Origin: Bacillota bacterium
GTDB lineage: Bacteria; Bacillota; Clostridia; Caldicoprobacterales; Xylanivirgaceae
DNA: 64,000 bases
Direction: 5' to 3'
NCBI GenBank assembly: GCA_023621995.1
Contig: JAMOAB010000029.1
Location: 100,105-164,104, forward strand
This document shows positions 51,671 through 62,277 of this stretch, piece by piece. The notes under the pieces are model-generated. The model was not told where the DNA came from and ran no database searches. It saw nothing but the letters and a program-made list of their open reading frames with translations. A program made the translations under genes and the position numbers. How positions within the stretch are numbered: position 1 is the stretch's first letter; the number at the start of each line of letters is the position of its first letter.

Positions 51671-52450
51671 ATGAAAAGGGGTTGCCTATATATGAATTTT
51701 TATAAAATCACAAGAGAATATTATGCGAAATGGCTTGACGTGACTCCTGAGATTATGGACAAGCAAGGTGTAATATTGACATCATCTACGGAGCGTGATG
51801 TATGCCAAATTGGATATCAGCATCCATTTAGCATATATTCATACATAACTGATAACCTAATCATTATTTCCCATAGTAGACAGTTGACCAATAGAATGGA
51901 GAATTTAAAGGTTGAGATTCAAGCAGAGATGACAGCCCATGAGTTGGCTGCTTTACTGGGGGATAGTTTTAAAATAGATGTAGGACATAGCATTAAATTT
52001 TACTACGATAGATTACCCGATAATGCTAATGTTGGAAATGTAAAACAGCTTACTGCCATCGATTATCCTCTATATCTAGAATTTTTCAATGCGCAGCATC
52101 CAAATGCAGATCCAGGTGATTGGCTAGAAGAATACTTTATAGAGATCAGCGAAAAGGGATATGTGTTTGGAATAATTGAAGATAATAGGCTTGTCTCTGT
52201 GACAGACGCACCAGATATGCCATATATGCAAGATGATGTTCAAGAGATAGGAATTAACACATTGGTCGGATATCGTAGTAGAGGTTATGCTAGGGAGGCA
52301 ACTATAGCATGTATTAAAAATATTATATCGAAGGGAACATGTCCCATATGGTCATGCAACCCAAACAACGTTGCTTCCGAGAGATTAGCATATTCCGTAG
52401 GATATAAGAAGTTGGCAGACGTATTGACGATAAGTATGAAAGAGGGATAG
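51671..52450 (+). CDS. GNAT family N-acetyltransferase
   Basis: EIGINTLVGYRSRGYAREATIACIKNIISKGTCPIWSCNPNNVASERLAYSVGYKKL. Confidence 0.85.
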   Translation: MKRGCLYMNFYKITREYYAKWLDVTPEIMDKQGVILTSSTERDVCQIGYQHPFSIYSYITDNLIIISHSRQLTNRMENLKVEIQAEMTAHELAALLGDSFKIDVGHSIKFYYDRLPDNANVGNVKQLTAIDYPLYLEFFNAQHPNADPGDWLEEYFIEISEKGYVFGIIEDNRLVSVTDAPDMPYMQDDVQEIGINTLVGYRSRGYAREATIACIKNIISKGTCPIWSCNPNNVASERLAYSVGYKKLADVLTISMKEG

Positions 52451-52454
52451 CAAA

Positions 52455-53207
52455 GTGAAATATGCATTAGCAGTAAATAAAGTAGCTGACGATATCGGCA
52501 AGAACATAGAGACAATATTAGAGTATATCTATGAGGCAAAAGAGAATGAAGCAGATATGATCATATTCCCCGAGTGTTGTATTACAGGACTTATAAATAA
52601 TGATATTCCGGAGCATGACCTAGCATTGGGACTAAATGAAAAATCTAGTGTTATACAGTGTATTTGTGAATGCGCTACACGAAATGGCATATATGTCTCT
52701 ATTAGTTTTCTTGAAGTTGATGGTGGTGCATTATATGATAGTGCAATTTGCATTGACCATAGAGGGATGATAATCTCAAAATATAGGCGCATATCTGATG
52801 GCTGGCATGGACCACATGCTGATAAAAGTATATATAGATTAGGATCAAGTATACAGACCTTTAGTATAGACAAAAGCACATATAGTTATCTTATTTGTGG
52901 CGATCTATTCGATGATGATTTGGTGGCTGAAATAAAATCTAAAGACGTTGACATATTAATCTTTCCGTATGCACGTACTTTTGCTGATGGTATCGTATCT
53001 CAAGACAGATGGGACGCTGAAGAGATGCCGTACTATATCAAGCAGATCATTAAGAGTGGTGTGACTTGTCTGATGACCAACTACATCAATGATTCAGTTG
53101 ATGTAAGAAATTATTTCTTTGGTGGTGCCTTTGCCGTAGATAGGTCAGGCCATATTATTGCTCAAAAAGCGATAGGAGAAGCAGGAATATTATATGTCAC
53201 AATATAA
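52455..53207 (+). CDS. Carbon-nitrogen hydrolase (nitrilase superfamily)
   Basis: ADMIIFPECCITG; SKYRRISDGWHGPHADKSIYRLG; SYLICGDLFDDDL (Glu-Lys-Cys triad candidates). Confidence 0.85.
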   Translation: MKYALAVNKVADDIGKNIETILEYIYEAKENEADMIIFPECCITGLINNDIPEHDLALGLNEKSSVIQCICECATRNGIYVSISFLEVDGGALYDSAICIDHRGMIISKYRRISDGWHGPHADKSIYRLGSSIQTFSIDKSTYSYLICGDLFDDDLVAEIKSKDVDILIFPYARTFADGIVSQDRWDAEEMPYYIKQIIKSGVTCLMTNYINDSVDVRNYFFGGAFAVDRSGHIIAQKAIGEAGILYVTI

Positions 53208-53230
53208 GAATTGGTCCAAACTACAACTAA

Positions 53231-53263
53231 GAAGAGAGAATGCTTAAAACACATTCTCTCTTC
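53231..53263. terminator. Hairpin between the nitrilase gene and the MATE remnant
   Basis: GAAGAGAGAATG-9 nt-CATTCTCTCTTC. Confidence 0.65.
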
Positions 53264-53745
53264 TCAGTTTAATATATATTATAAGCCCGGTAATATCCGC
53301 AAGAGCCCAACCAATGGGGACAGACCACCATATTCCGCGCTGTGCTATATGTGGAATACTAGATAGGGTATATGCCATAAAGACTCTTGTACCTAAGGAG
53401 ATTATTGTGAGAATTAGAGAAACTCTCAGCTCTCCAATACCTCTAAAGAATCCATAAAACATAAATAAAAACCCTATTAGTACATAGAAGATAGATATTA
53501 TAGACAGATATTCTACCCCTAGATTGATAACGTTCACTTCTTTTGCATCTACAAATATTTGCATGAGTTTGCTGGATGAAAAGAAAATTATTGTAGATAG
53601 AACTAGGCAAGCTAATATTATAGTCCGTGAGGCAGATTTGACGCCCTGGCGTATTCTCTTAGAATTTCTGCGCAACATAGGTGGAGAAGGCATTGCCAAA
53701 CTCTTGGACTGGCAGATAAGCTATGGAATCTATTTTCCCTAAAAA
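53244..53745 (-). pseudogene. MATE family efflux transporter C-terminal remnant, frameshifted and 5'-truncated
   Basis: Minus-strand GKIDSIAYLPVQEFGNAFSTYVAQ in one frame, then (about 53665-53672) a shift to NSKRIRQGVKSASRTIILAC...YGFFRGIGELRVSLILTIISLGTRVFMAY...GIWWSVPIGWALA. Confidence 0.8.
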
Positions 53746-54159
53746 ATGGATATAACGCAAACTGAAGTCGAAGGCATAGCACCGAAAATCAATAAAAACA
53801 CAAATGATTATTACTATACACAAGAGGGTTTAAGAGATTTAATCTATCGTATTTATAAGGATGGTATTAGATTAGAAAAAGGTGCGAAAGTTTATATTTC
53901 TGAACCAGATATAGAATTTCAGGATGAAAGTAAAGTGAGTATCTGGGTAAGTAATTTAGAGACCAATGAAAATCAGGAAATTATGGACTATATTTATCCA
54001 TGGGATATTTCTTTCATTGCAGATAAATCGGGAACATATATGATTTATGCAATAATTGAAAATAAGGACTCAATATCATATTCGGATTTGACAAAACAAG
54101 AAACAATACAAATCAGTATAGATAGTGATAACACATATGGAATAACACCATTAAAATAA
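53746..54159 (+). CDS. Hypothetical protein, possibly a gene fragment (no evident RBS)
   Basis: 137-aa ORF abutting the MATE remnant; upstream sequence tattttccctaaaaa lacks a Shine-Dalgarno. Confidence 0.45.
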   Translation: MDITQTEVEGIAPKINKNTNDYYYTQEGLRDLIYRIYKDGIRLEKGAKVYISEPDIEFQDESKVSIWVSNLETNENQEIMDYIYPWDISFIADKSGTYMIYAIIENKDSISYSDLTKQETIQISIDSDNTYGITPLK

Positions 54160-54195
54160 CTATAATTAATGCATATATAATTTGGAGCGATCATT

Positions 54196-54367
54196 ATGAT
54201 ACATTTTTGCGAAGGTGCCGAGTACATTCGTGCCTTTAACCTTGAGATGAATCGGTATAAAATATCACTGGGATTGGTGGCACTCGCCATACTACGCATT
54301 AGTAGTATTATGTGAAGCAGGGACTATTTATATTTTTGGGGGTAGAGACGTTGATATATGGAATTAG
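54196..54367 (+). pseudogene. Small ORF with probable 1-nt indel
   Basis: MIHFCEGAEYIRAFNLEMNRYK [shift in the AAAA run] YHWDWWHSPYYALVVLCEAGTIYIFGGRDVDIWN*. Confidence 0.45.
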
Positions 54368-54761
54368 TCATATTACTTTTATTGTCAAAGACCTAGATAA
54401 AGCCACAAAATTTTTTAAAGAAATTTTTGAAGCCAAAGAAATTTATTCAAATGGAGACAAAAAGTTTTCTATATCCAAAGAAAAATTTTTTTTGATAAAT
54501 GACCTTTGGATTGCAGTTATGGAAGGAGAGGAAATGGAAAAAAGCTATAATCATATAGCATTTAAAATAGATGAATCGGATTATGAAATGTACCTTAAGA
54601 GAATAAAAAGCCTCGGTTTAGAGATAAAACCTGGGAGAAAAAGGGTTATAGGGGAGGGGAAGTCAATATATTTTTATGATTATGATAATCATCTTTTCGA
54701 ACTTCACACTGGTACACTGGAATCAAGACTTCTTCGATACCAAAAAGAACCAACGGATTAA
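54351..54761 (+). CDS. fosX: FosX-like fosfomycin resistance hydrolase (VOC/glyoxalase superfamily)
   Basis: TTG start at 54351; IYGISHITFIVKDLDKATKFFKEIFEAKEIYSNGDKKFSISKEKFFLINDLWIAVMEGE...YNHIAFKI...GEGKSIYFYDYDNHLFELHTGTLESRLLRY. Confidence 0.85.
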   Translation: MIYGISHITFIVKDLDKATKFFKEIFEAKEIYSNGDKKFSISKEKFFLINDLWIAVMEGEEMEKSYNHIAFKIDESDYEMYLKRIKSLGLEIKPGRKRVIGEGKSIYFYDYDNHLFELHTGTLESRLLRYQKEPTD

Positions 54762-54888
54762 ATTTAATAGCAGTTAAATAGAAGTACTGTTAATTATAAT
54801 AAGGACACATCATTTATATAATGTGTAATAATCATAGAACATTGCGAGGTAGTTAAACAATTTCATGAGTAATTCGAGAGGATATGAT

Positions 54889-55181
54889 ATGGAAGAAAAA
54901 AGGTGCTTGCGCTATTAATCAGATTTGTATTGATATTTGTTGTGGGATATTGTCTGCAGGGCAAAGTCAAAGTACTGAAGATAGGAAAATATATTTTGCA
55001 AGATACTGAAGTAGAAGGTTGGGTGTAGGTCCTACTTAAAAGTGAAAATGTGATATACAAGTTCAGAGCTGATGGGGAAAATTTGTTTTTTAAGAGCGAT
55101 GGCCTTTCTGAAGACTTGATTTTCGGGGAAGGTGTAATTTTTAAGTTGGTGGAGAATAAACAATATAGTGTAGGTAATTAA
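54889..55181 (+). pseudogene. Small lipoprotein-like gene remnant with indel and in-frame stop
   Basis: Reading KKVLALLIRFVLIFVVGYCLQGKVKVLKIGKYILQDTEVEGWV*VLLKSENVIYKFRADGENLFFKSDGLSEDLIFGEGVIFKLVENKQYSVGN*; TAG at 55026-55028; the ATG is out of frame. Confidence 0.55.
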
Positions 55182-55285
55182 ATATCTATACCGCATTTTT
55201 GTTGCACTAAATAGGGATACATGGATAGGGGGACAGCCCTTTAGGGTATAATACTAGAAATGTATTATGAAGGGACTGTAAATTA

Positions 55286-57337
55286 ATGAATAGTGTAGAT
55301 AAAACCCCAAATAGGTTAATCCACGAGAAATCTCCATACCTATTGCAGCATGCCTACAATCCTGTAGATTGGTATCCATGGGGGGAAGAGGCATTTGATA
55401 GAGCAAAGGTAGAGGATAAGCCCATATTTCTATCTATCGGATATTCAAGTTGTCATTGGTGTCATGTGCTTCGAGAGGAGAGCTTTGAAGATGATGAGGT
55501 GGCAGAGCTACTCAATGAAAACTATGTCTCTATAAAAGTAGATAGGGAAGAGCGGCCAGATATAGATCATATATATATGACCTACTGTCAGGCAATGACA
55601 GGTAGTGGTGGATGGCCCCTTACGATTATAATGGCACATGATCAAAGACCTTTCTTTGCAGGCACATATTTTCCCAAGAAGAGCCGAAGGGGTATGCCTG
55701 GGCTCATTGATATATTAAAAGAGATAGCCTTAATATGGAAAAATGATAGGAGCAAGCTATATGAGATAAAGGACGAAGCAGAGCAAATTATAGCTCCTAC
55801 TTTTTCAATAGAGAAAGGGCAGGAGTCTCTATCTGAAGATATTATACACGGGACATTTAAAACTTTAGAGAGATCATATGACCATATATATGGTGGGTTT
55901 GGAGGGGCACCTAAATTTCCAATGGCAAACTATATAATGTTTCTCCTTCGTTACCATGTATATACAGGGGAGGAGAGTGCACTTGATATGGTAGAGGGCA
56001 CCCTAAAGGGCATGTATAGGGGAGGTATGTTTGACCATGTAGGTGGAGGATTTTGTAGATATTCTACCGATAGGAAGTGGCTTGTACCCCATTTTGAGAA
56101 AATGCTCTACGACAATGCCCTCCTTTCCATATGTTATCTTGAATGTTATCTAGTTACTAAGAATCAGTTTTATGCATATGTGGCACGTAGGATATTTGAC
56201 TATGTGCTAAGGGATATGTCCCACATCCATGGTGGCTTCTATACAGCAGAAGATGCAGATTCTGAAGGCGAGGAAGGTAAGTTTTATCTATTTAATAGAA
56301 AAGATATAGAAGGAATATTAGATAGTAGAGAGGCACAGGACTTTTGTGTATTCTATAATATAACGGAAGAAGGTAACTTTAAAGGGAAGAGTATTCCAAA
56401 TAGACTAAATGCCGAAGATATATTAGAACCTGATAGTTATATAGAGGCCCTTCGAGAGAGAGTATTAGAAGAGCGAATGAAAAGAATAAGACCTTTTAGA
56501 GATGATAAGATGCTACTTGGCTGGAATGGCCTTATGATTGGCGCCCTTGCTATAGGAGCTCGAGCACTAAAAGATGATACCCTACTATATGAAGGCATTA
56601 GGGCTACTGAGTTTATACTAGCAAATTTTAGAGATGAAAATGGTAGGTTATATGGAAGCTATAGGGAAGGGAGTCTGTCCAATAAGGCATATGCCCATGA
56701 CTATGGTTATTTCATATGGGGACTTATAGAGCTGTATGAGACCTCCTATGATGCAAAATATTTAGAGATGGCGGTCAAGCTTACAGACCATATGATAAAA
56801 ACATTCTATGACAGTGAAGGTGGGGGTTTTTTCTTATATGGGATTGATGGGGAGAAGCTAATTCAAAGACCTAAAGATATATACGATGGAGCACTACCTT
56901 CATCAAACTCTATTGCCACTTTAAACCTATTAAGGCTTGCAAGCCTTACTGGGAATAGGAATTTTTATGAAAAGGGCATAGGGCAGTTTGAGATATTTGG
57001 AAGGGTAGTTTCAGAAAATCCCAATGGCTATACTGCATTTCTCACCTCATTGATGTTCGAGTTATTTTCCCCATCAGAGATTGTGCTAGTAGGGAGACGG
57101 GATGATGAACTACTTATGCATATGATACAAGAACTGCATGGGGTTTTTAAACCAAATGTCGTGAGTTTAGTATTCTATAAGGATGAAGGCCATGACAAGC
57201 TTATAAACTTGTCACCATTTCTTAAGGATTATGAGATGGTGCAGGGCAGGGGAACTGCATATATATGTAAGGCGCATACATGCCAGCCTCCAATAACTCA
57301 AATGGAGACATTCGTCGAGGCCATATATAAGATTTAG
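55286..57337 (+). CDS. Thioredoxin domain-containing protein (YyaL/DUF255, SSP411 type)
   Basis: [54 protein letters not shown]. Confidence 0.96.
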   Translation: MNSVDKTPNRLIHEKSPYLLQHAYNPVDWYPWGEEAFDRAKVEDKPIFLSIGYSSCHWCHVLREESFEDDEVAELLNENYVSIKVDREERPDIDHIYMTYCQAMTGSGGWPLTIIMAHDQRPFFAGTYFPKKSRRGMPGLIDILKEIALIWKNDRSKLYEIKDEAEQIIAPTFSIEKGQESLSEDIIHGTFKTLERSYDHIYGGFGGAPKFPMANYIMFLLRYHVYTGEESALDMVEGTLKGMYRGGMFDHVGGGFCRYSTDRKWLVPHFEKMLYDNALLSICYLECYLVTKNQFYAYVARRIFDYVLRDMSHIHGGFYTAEDADSEGEEGKFYLFNRKDIEGILDSREAQDFCVFYNITEEGNFKGKSIPNRLNAEDILEPDSYIEALRERVLEERMKRIRPFRDDKMLLGWNGLMIGALAIGARALKDDTLLYEGIRATEFILANFRDENGRLYGSYREGSLSNKAYAHDYGYFIWGLIELYETSYDAKYLEMAVKLTDHMIKTFYDSEGGGFFLYGIDGEKLIQRPKDIYDGALPSSNSIATLNLLRLASLTGNRNFYEKGIGQFEIFGRVVSENPNGYTAFLTSLMFELFSPSEIVLVGRRDDELLMHMIQELHGVFKPNVVSLVFYKDEGHDKLINLSPFLKDYEMVQGRGTAYICKAHTCQPPITQMETFVEAIYKI

Positions 57338-58194
57338 CGAAAATCAGATGGAATTTTGCCTGTAATGTTTTTGAATGTCTTATAGAAATTAGCAGTATTG
57401 TTGAAACCGCAGAGGCTTGCAATTTCAATTACTGTCTTATCGGTGTTTTTGAGGTACTCTTGTGCCAGTGCAATTCTCTTTCGTGATATATACTGGGTAG
57501 GACTTATGCCATTATATTTTTTAAATACAGTGGAAAAATAAGATGGGCTCATATAGGCAATGGCTGCTAAGTCTTTGAGTCGAATATCCTGATCTAAGTG
57601 GGTCTCTATATATTCGATGACCCTATTCATGGCTATGAGATCTTTTTTAGTCTTTGAAGATATTGGTGGCCGCTCCTCAGTATAGCCGTAATGTCTAAGG
57701 AGGGCAACCAGTATGTTTAGTAGCTTTACCTTTATCATGAGCTCATATTCTGGCTGCCTTTCATAAAACTCCCGTTCTATCTCGAGAAATAGTCGTCGGA
57801 TTTCCTTAGTTGCTGGATTTTTTCTATCTAGACGATTTTCAAAGTTTTCATTTCGATTATAGAAGATATTTAAATATCTGGCATCAAAGAGGTTACCGCC
57901 GATATTCCATATAAGTCGTGGATCAAAGTGTATGACCATATTTATCAATTCATCGGGAGGATATACTCCTATGGCATGAGTCTCAATATTGTTAAATATA
58001 AATATATCTCCTGGTTGTATACTATATACTTTGTCATCTACCACATATTCACCCTTACCGGATTTTATGCAAGACAACTCAAGCTGGGTATGCGCATGTA
58101 GATAGGGTGTTGCCGGTCGAGGTTGAAGGTGATGATTGTCTAAAGTTAGTAGATATTTTCCGTCAAATTCGATATGGGCATGGGAAACCTCCAT
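57334..58194 (-). CDS. AraC family transcriptional regulator (cupin sensor)
   Basis: C-terminal [34 protein letters not shown]...[30 protein letters not shown]-terminal cupin. Confidence 0.94.
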   Translation of the reverse strand: MEVSHAHIEFDGKYLLTLDNHHLQPRPATPYLHAHTQLELSCIKSGKGEYVVDDKVYSIQPGDIFIFNNIETHAIGVYPPDELINMVIHFDPRLIWNIGGNLFDARYLNIFYNRNENFENRLDRKNPATKEIRRLFLEIEREFYERQPEYELMIKVKLLNILVALLRHYGYTEERPPISSKTKKDLIAMNRVIEYIETHLDQDIRLKDLAAIAYMSPSYFSTVFKKYNGISPTQYISRKRIALAQEYLKNTDKTVIEIASLCGFNNTANFYKTFKNITGKIPSDFR

Positions 58195-58360
58195 ATATGT
58201 GGCCTCCTTTTAGGTTTTGATTGTATTTATATAATATTATATAAAAAATATGGGGGCAAATCAAAAGAAAGTTGATACAAGACTTAAAAAAGTTGATGAG
58301 AAGAGATATGAATTAGGTAAAATAATATGTAGATAGGAAAAGACTACAAGAGAAAGGAGC

Positions 58361-59461
58361 ATGGCTATGTCAAACAGTGGAACTTTAGAAAAACTAAAGA
58401 TTGGTATAATTGGTTGTGGTGGTATTGCCAATGGGAAACATATGCCTAGCCTGGCAAAGCTAGATGATGTGGAGATGGTTGCCTTTTGTGATATTGTAGA
58501 AGAGAGGGCAGATAAGGCTGCAAGGGATTATGGAGTTGAAGGAGCTAAAGTATATACAGATTATAGAGAACTTTTAGAGGACAAATCTATAGATATTGTA
58601 CATGTATGTACTCCTAATCGATCGCACAGTAAGATAACCGTGGCTGCCTTAGAGGCAGGGAAACATGTGATGTGTGAAAAACCTATGGCAAAAACTTCGG
58701 CTGATGCCCAAAAGATGGTAGATGCTGCAAAGAGGACAGGAAAAAAACTTTCCATAGGGTATCAAAATAGGTTTAGGACAGATTCAAGATATCTATATAG
58801 ACTATGCAGGAGGGGCGATCTAGGAGAGATATACTTTGCCAAAGCCCATGCCATAAGGAGAAGGGCTGTTCCTACATGGGGCGTATTTTTAAATGAGGAA
58901 GAACAAGGCGGGGGACCACTAATCGACATCGGTACACATGCCCTTGATCTCACCCTGTGGATGATGGATAACTACAAGCCTAAATACGTTGTAGGTACTG
59001 CATATCATAAGCTTGCAGAGCGGAAAGATGCGGCAAATGCATGGGGGTCATGGGATCCTGATGAGTTCACTGTAGAAGATTCTGCCTTTGGTTTTATAGT
59101 TATGGAGGATGGGGCCACCATAATATTAGAGAGTAGCTGGGCGCTTAACACCTTACAGGTAGGGGAAGCAAAGACTACCCTATGTGGTACTGAAGGTGGT
59201 GCTGACATGTGGGATGGGCTTAGAATAAATGGCGAACAGTTTGGTAGGTTATATACATTAAAGCCAGAGCTCTCTGCAGGTGGTGTGGATTTTTATGAAG
59301 GAGAGTCAGAAGATCCCAGCCTATTAGAGGCAAGGGCATGGATAGATTGTATAAAAAATGACGAAGACCCAGTGGTGAAACCAGAGGAGGCATTTATTGT
59401 AACTGAGATCTTAGAGGCCATATATCAATCGGCTAAGACGGGCAAGCCTGTGTATTTCTAA
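58361..59461 (+). CDS. Gfo/Idh/MocA family oxidoreductase
   Basis: KIGIIGCGGIANGKHMPSL; VCTPNRSHSKITVAALEAGKHVMCEKPMAKT. Confidence 0.96.
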   Translation: MAMSNSGTLEKLKIGIIGCGGIANGKHMPSLAKLDDVEMVAFCDIVEERADKAARDYGVEGAKVYTDYRELLEDKSIDIVHVCTPNRSHSKITVAALEAGKHVMCEKPMAKTSADAQKMVDAAKRTGKKLSIGYQNRFRTDSRYLYRLCRRGDLGEIYFAKAHAIRRRAVPTWGVFLNEEEQGGGPLIDIGTHALDLTLWMMDNYKPKYVVGTAYHKLAERKDAANAWGSWDPDEFTVEDSAFGFIVMEDGATIILESSWALNTLQVGEAKTTLCGTEGGADMWDGLRINGEQFGRLYTLKPELSAGGVDFYEGESEDPSLLEARAWIDCIKNDEDPVVKPEEAFIVTEILEAIYQSAKTGKPVYF

Positions 59462-59495
59462 AAAATTAAAATTTTCTTTTTAGAGGGTGGATATT

Positions 59496-60221
59496 ATGAA
59501 AAATATAAATGTGACTGTTTGGAATGAAAATCGTCATGAGAAACAGAGCGAAGAAGTTAGGGAACTCTATCCTAAGGGTATACATGGCGCCATAGCTGAT
59601 TTTCTCATGAAAAATGTTGATATAGAAACTACAACAGCAACTCTAGATGAGCCAGAGCATGGCCTTACAGAAGATGTGCTCAATACCACTGATGTTCTTA
59701 TATGGTGGGGGCATGTTGCCCATGATGAAGTGGATGATCTAATTGTAGATAGGATATATGGGAGAGTATTAGAAGGTATGGGACTTATAGTACTCCACTC
59801 AGGACACTTTTCTAAGATATTCAAAAAACTCATGGGTACTACATGCAACTTAAAATGGCGAGTAGTAGATGAGAAGGAGAGGCTTTGGGTAGTAGAGCCA
59901 GGTCATCCAATAGCCCAAGGGTTAGGAGAGTATTTTGAGATACCCAAGGCAGAGATGTATGGTGAACGATTTGATATTCCTGCTCCAGATGAGCTTGTAT
60001 TTATAAGCTGGTTTGAGGGAGGAGAGGTCTTCCGAAGCGGATGCTGTTATTATAGGGGGAAGGGTAGGGTATTTTACTTTAGACCTGGTCATGAGACATA
60101 TCCAATATTCCATCAGGCAGAAGTTCAGAGGGTTATAACCAATGCTGTAAGATGGGCAGCACCCGTAAGTGGTCCTACTCCACAGTTCGGCAATGTGGCA
60201 CCCTTAGAAGATATTAAATAG
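59496..60221 (+). CDS. ThuA domain-containing protein
   Basis: [52 protein letters not shown]. Confidence 0.92.
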   Translation: MKNINVTVWNENRHEKQSEEVRELYPKGIHGAIADFLMKNVDIETTTATLDEPEHGLTEDVLNTTDVLIWWGHVAHDEVDDLIVDRIYGRVLEGMGLIVLHSGHFSKIFKKLMGTTCNLKWRVVDEKERLWVVEPGHPIAQGLGEYFEIPKAEMYGERFDIPAPDELVFISWFEGGEVFRSGCCYYRGKGRVFYFRPGHETYPIFHQAEVQRVITNAVRWAAPVSGPTPQFGNVAPLEDIK

Positions 60222-60230
60222 CTTAATTAA

Positions 60231-60258
60231 AAGAGAGGCCCCAGCCTCTCTTTTTGCT
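60231..60258 (+). terminator. Rho-independent terminator
   Basis: AAGAGAGGC-cccca-GCCTCTCTT TTTG. Confidence 0.85.
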
Positions 60259-60326
60259 TTTCATTTCGGCATATTTATGATACATTAAGATATAAATATG
60301 TGTTTTGGAGGAAAGCAAGAAAAGAT

Positions 60327-60770
60327 ATGAATGAGATATTAGAATATATAGAATCAAAGCATGGGAAAAAGTTTACAAAACAAAAGGTAAATATGCTAAA
60401 CCCGCTGGTACTTGCATATATAGGTGATACTATATATGATCTGTTTGTTCGCACGTATATTATAGCCATGGAAGATGGTACGGTCCATAAGCTGAACAAT
60501 ATGGCAATTAGATATGTAAATGCAAGCTCCCAGTGTTCTGCCCTGCACAGCATAGAGGAGGCTTTGACAGATGAAGAGAAGAACATAGTGCGCAGGGGAA
60601 GGAATGTAAAATCTAATACAGTACCTAAGAATGCTGATATTGGCGAATATAGGTGGGCCACAGGGTTAGAGGCGCTCCTTGGATATCTATACCTTACAGG
60701 TGAAAAGGAGAGGCTTTTTTATATAATGGAACTTATACTAGGGGAGGAGAGTGGAGATGGGACAAACTAA
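60327..60770 (+). CDS. mrnC: Mini-ribonuclease III
   Basis: NPLVLAYIGDTIYDLFVRTYI; EKNIVRRGRNVKS; YRWATGLEALLGYLYLTG. Confidence 0.93.
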   Translation: MNEILEYIESKHGKKFTKQKVNMLNPLVLAYIGDTIYDLFVRTYIIAMEDGTVHKLNNMAIRYVNASSQCSALHSIEEALTDEEKNIVRRGRNVKSNTVPKNADIGEYRWATGLEALLGYLYLTGEKERLFYIMELILGEESGDGTN

Positions 60771-61497
60771 TATGGCAGTTAAGCTTATAAGATATACAGA
60801 TAATCCAGAGGAGACAGTGGCAATGGCAGCTAAGCTTTGCTATTCCCCAGCAGACATAGATGAACTTATAGCAGGAATTGAAGAAAAAGATCAATCAAGG
60901 TTCATAGAGAGACTAGTTAGTATGGGACATCTATCTCCTATAGAGCACGTAAGTTTTACATTTGCAATCGAAGGGGTATCGAGGAGTCTGCTAGCCCAGA
61001 TAACTAGGCATAGAATAGCAAGCTACAGTGTCAAATCTCAAAGATATGTGAAAGCTGCTTCGAAAGATGATGGAGAAAGTATATTTAATTATATAATACC
61101 TCCTAGCATAGAGGCCTTGGGAGAAGAGTATGTTGAGAGATATAATGAGCAGATGAAAATCATACAGGGCTGGTATGACGAATGGGTGGATGTATTGGGA
61201 GGGGAAGGGGAGGTAGCTTATCAAGATGCTAGGTTTGTACTTCCCAATGCTGCAGAGACCAAGATGATAGTTACCATGAATGGCAGGGAGCTTATGCACT
61301 TTTTCAGTTTGAGATGTTGCAACAGGGCCCAGTGGGAGATAAGGGAATTGGCAACACAGATGTTAAAACAGGTAAAAGAGGTTGCCCCCAATATCTTCAA
61401 AAATGCCGGTCCACCTTGCCTGAGGGGAAAGTGCCCAGAAGGAAGCATGACTTGTGGGAAAAGCGACCAAGTTAGGAAAAAGTTTAGAGAGCTTTGA
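60751..61497 (+). CDS. thyX: FAD-dependent thymidylate synthase
   Basis: GHLSPIEHVSFTFAIEGVSRSLLAQITRHRIASYSVKSQRYV (RHRxxSxxxxSQR). Confidence 0.97.
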   Translation: MEMGQTNMAVKLIRYTDNPEETVAMAAKLCYSPADIDELIAGIEEKDQSRFIERLVSMGHLSPIEHVSFTFAIEGVSRSLLAQITRHRIASYSVKSQRYVKAASKDDGESIFNYIIPPSIEALGEEYVERYNEQMKIIQGWYDEWVDVLGGEGEVAYQDARFVLPNAAETKMIVTMNGRELMHFFSLRCCNRAQWEIRELATQMLKQVKEVAPNIFKNAGPPCLRGKCPEGSMTCGKSDQVRKKFREL

Positions 61498-61515
61498 ATT
61501 GAAAGGAGTGGACAC

Positions 61516-62274
61516 ATGGGTGATAGATATAAGGCACATGACGTATTGGAAAACCAAATAGAGGGTAAAAATCCCATATTAGAAGCTTTGCGTTCAGATA
61601 GAGACATACAAAGAATTGTGGTTACTAAGGGAGTTCAGGATAGAAAAATCCAAGAGATCTTAAATAGAGCGGCTAGTAAAAAGATTAAAGTACAAGAGGT
61701 AGATAAAAGGGATATAGAAAGAATGGCTAAGACACCTGCCCACCAAGGTATAATTGCTATTGTAGCTCCATATAGATATGTGGATATAGGTGATATTATG
61801 GAGAGGGCCCAAGCCTTAGGCGAATCTCCACTCATATTAATACTTGATCATCTAAATGATCCCCATAATTTTGGCGCCATAATACGGACTGCAGAGGCTT
61901 GTGGTGTACATGGAGTTATAATTCCCAAAAGGCGTGCGGTGGCTGTGACGCCTGCTGTAGTCAAGGCATCGGCCGGTGCAGTGGAGCATATGCTTATAGC
62001 TAAAGTTGCTAATATTGCAAATACAATAGATAGATTAAAAGAGATGGGTCTTTGGATAGCCGGCGCTAGTATGGAAGGTGAAGTATATACTAGTCATGAT
62101 TTTAAAGGACCTATAGGTATTGTCATTGGAAGTGAGGGAGAGGGCATAAGCCGTCTAGTCAAAGAAAAATGCGATTTCCTACTGAGCATACCTATGAAAG
62201 GACAGGTGAAGTCTTTAAATGCATCTGTTGCAGCCTCTGTATTAATGTATGAAGCAGTTAGGCAGAGGGGTTAA
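61516..62274 (+). CDS. rlmB: 23S rRNA (guanosine-2'-O-)-methyltransferase RlmB (SpoU family)
   Basis: LDHLNDPHNFGAIIRTAEACGVHGVIIPKRRA; IVIGSEGEGISRL; SLNASVAASVLMYE. Confidence 0.95.
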   Translation: MGDRYKAHDVLENQIEGKNPILEALRSDRDIQRIVVTKGVQDRKIQEILNRAASKKIKVQEVDKRDIERMAKTPAHQGIIAIVAPYRYVDIGDIMERAQALGESPLILILDHLNDPHNFGAIIRTAEACGVHGVIIPKRRAVAVTPAVVKASAGAVEHMLIAKVANIANTIDRLKEMGLWIAGASMEGEVYTSHDFKGPIGIVIGSEGEGISRLVKEKCDFLLSIPMKGQVKSLNASVAASVLMYEAVRQRG

Positions 62275-62277
62275 AAA

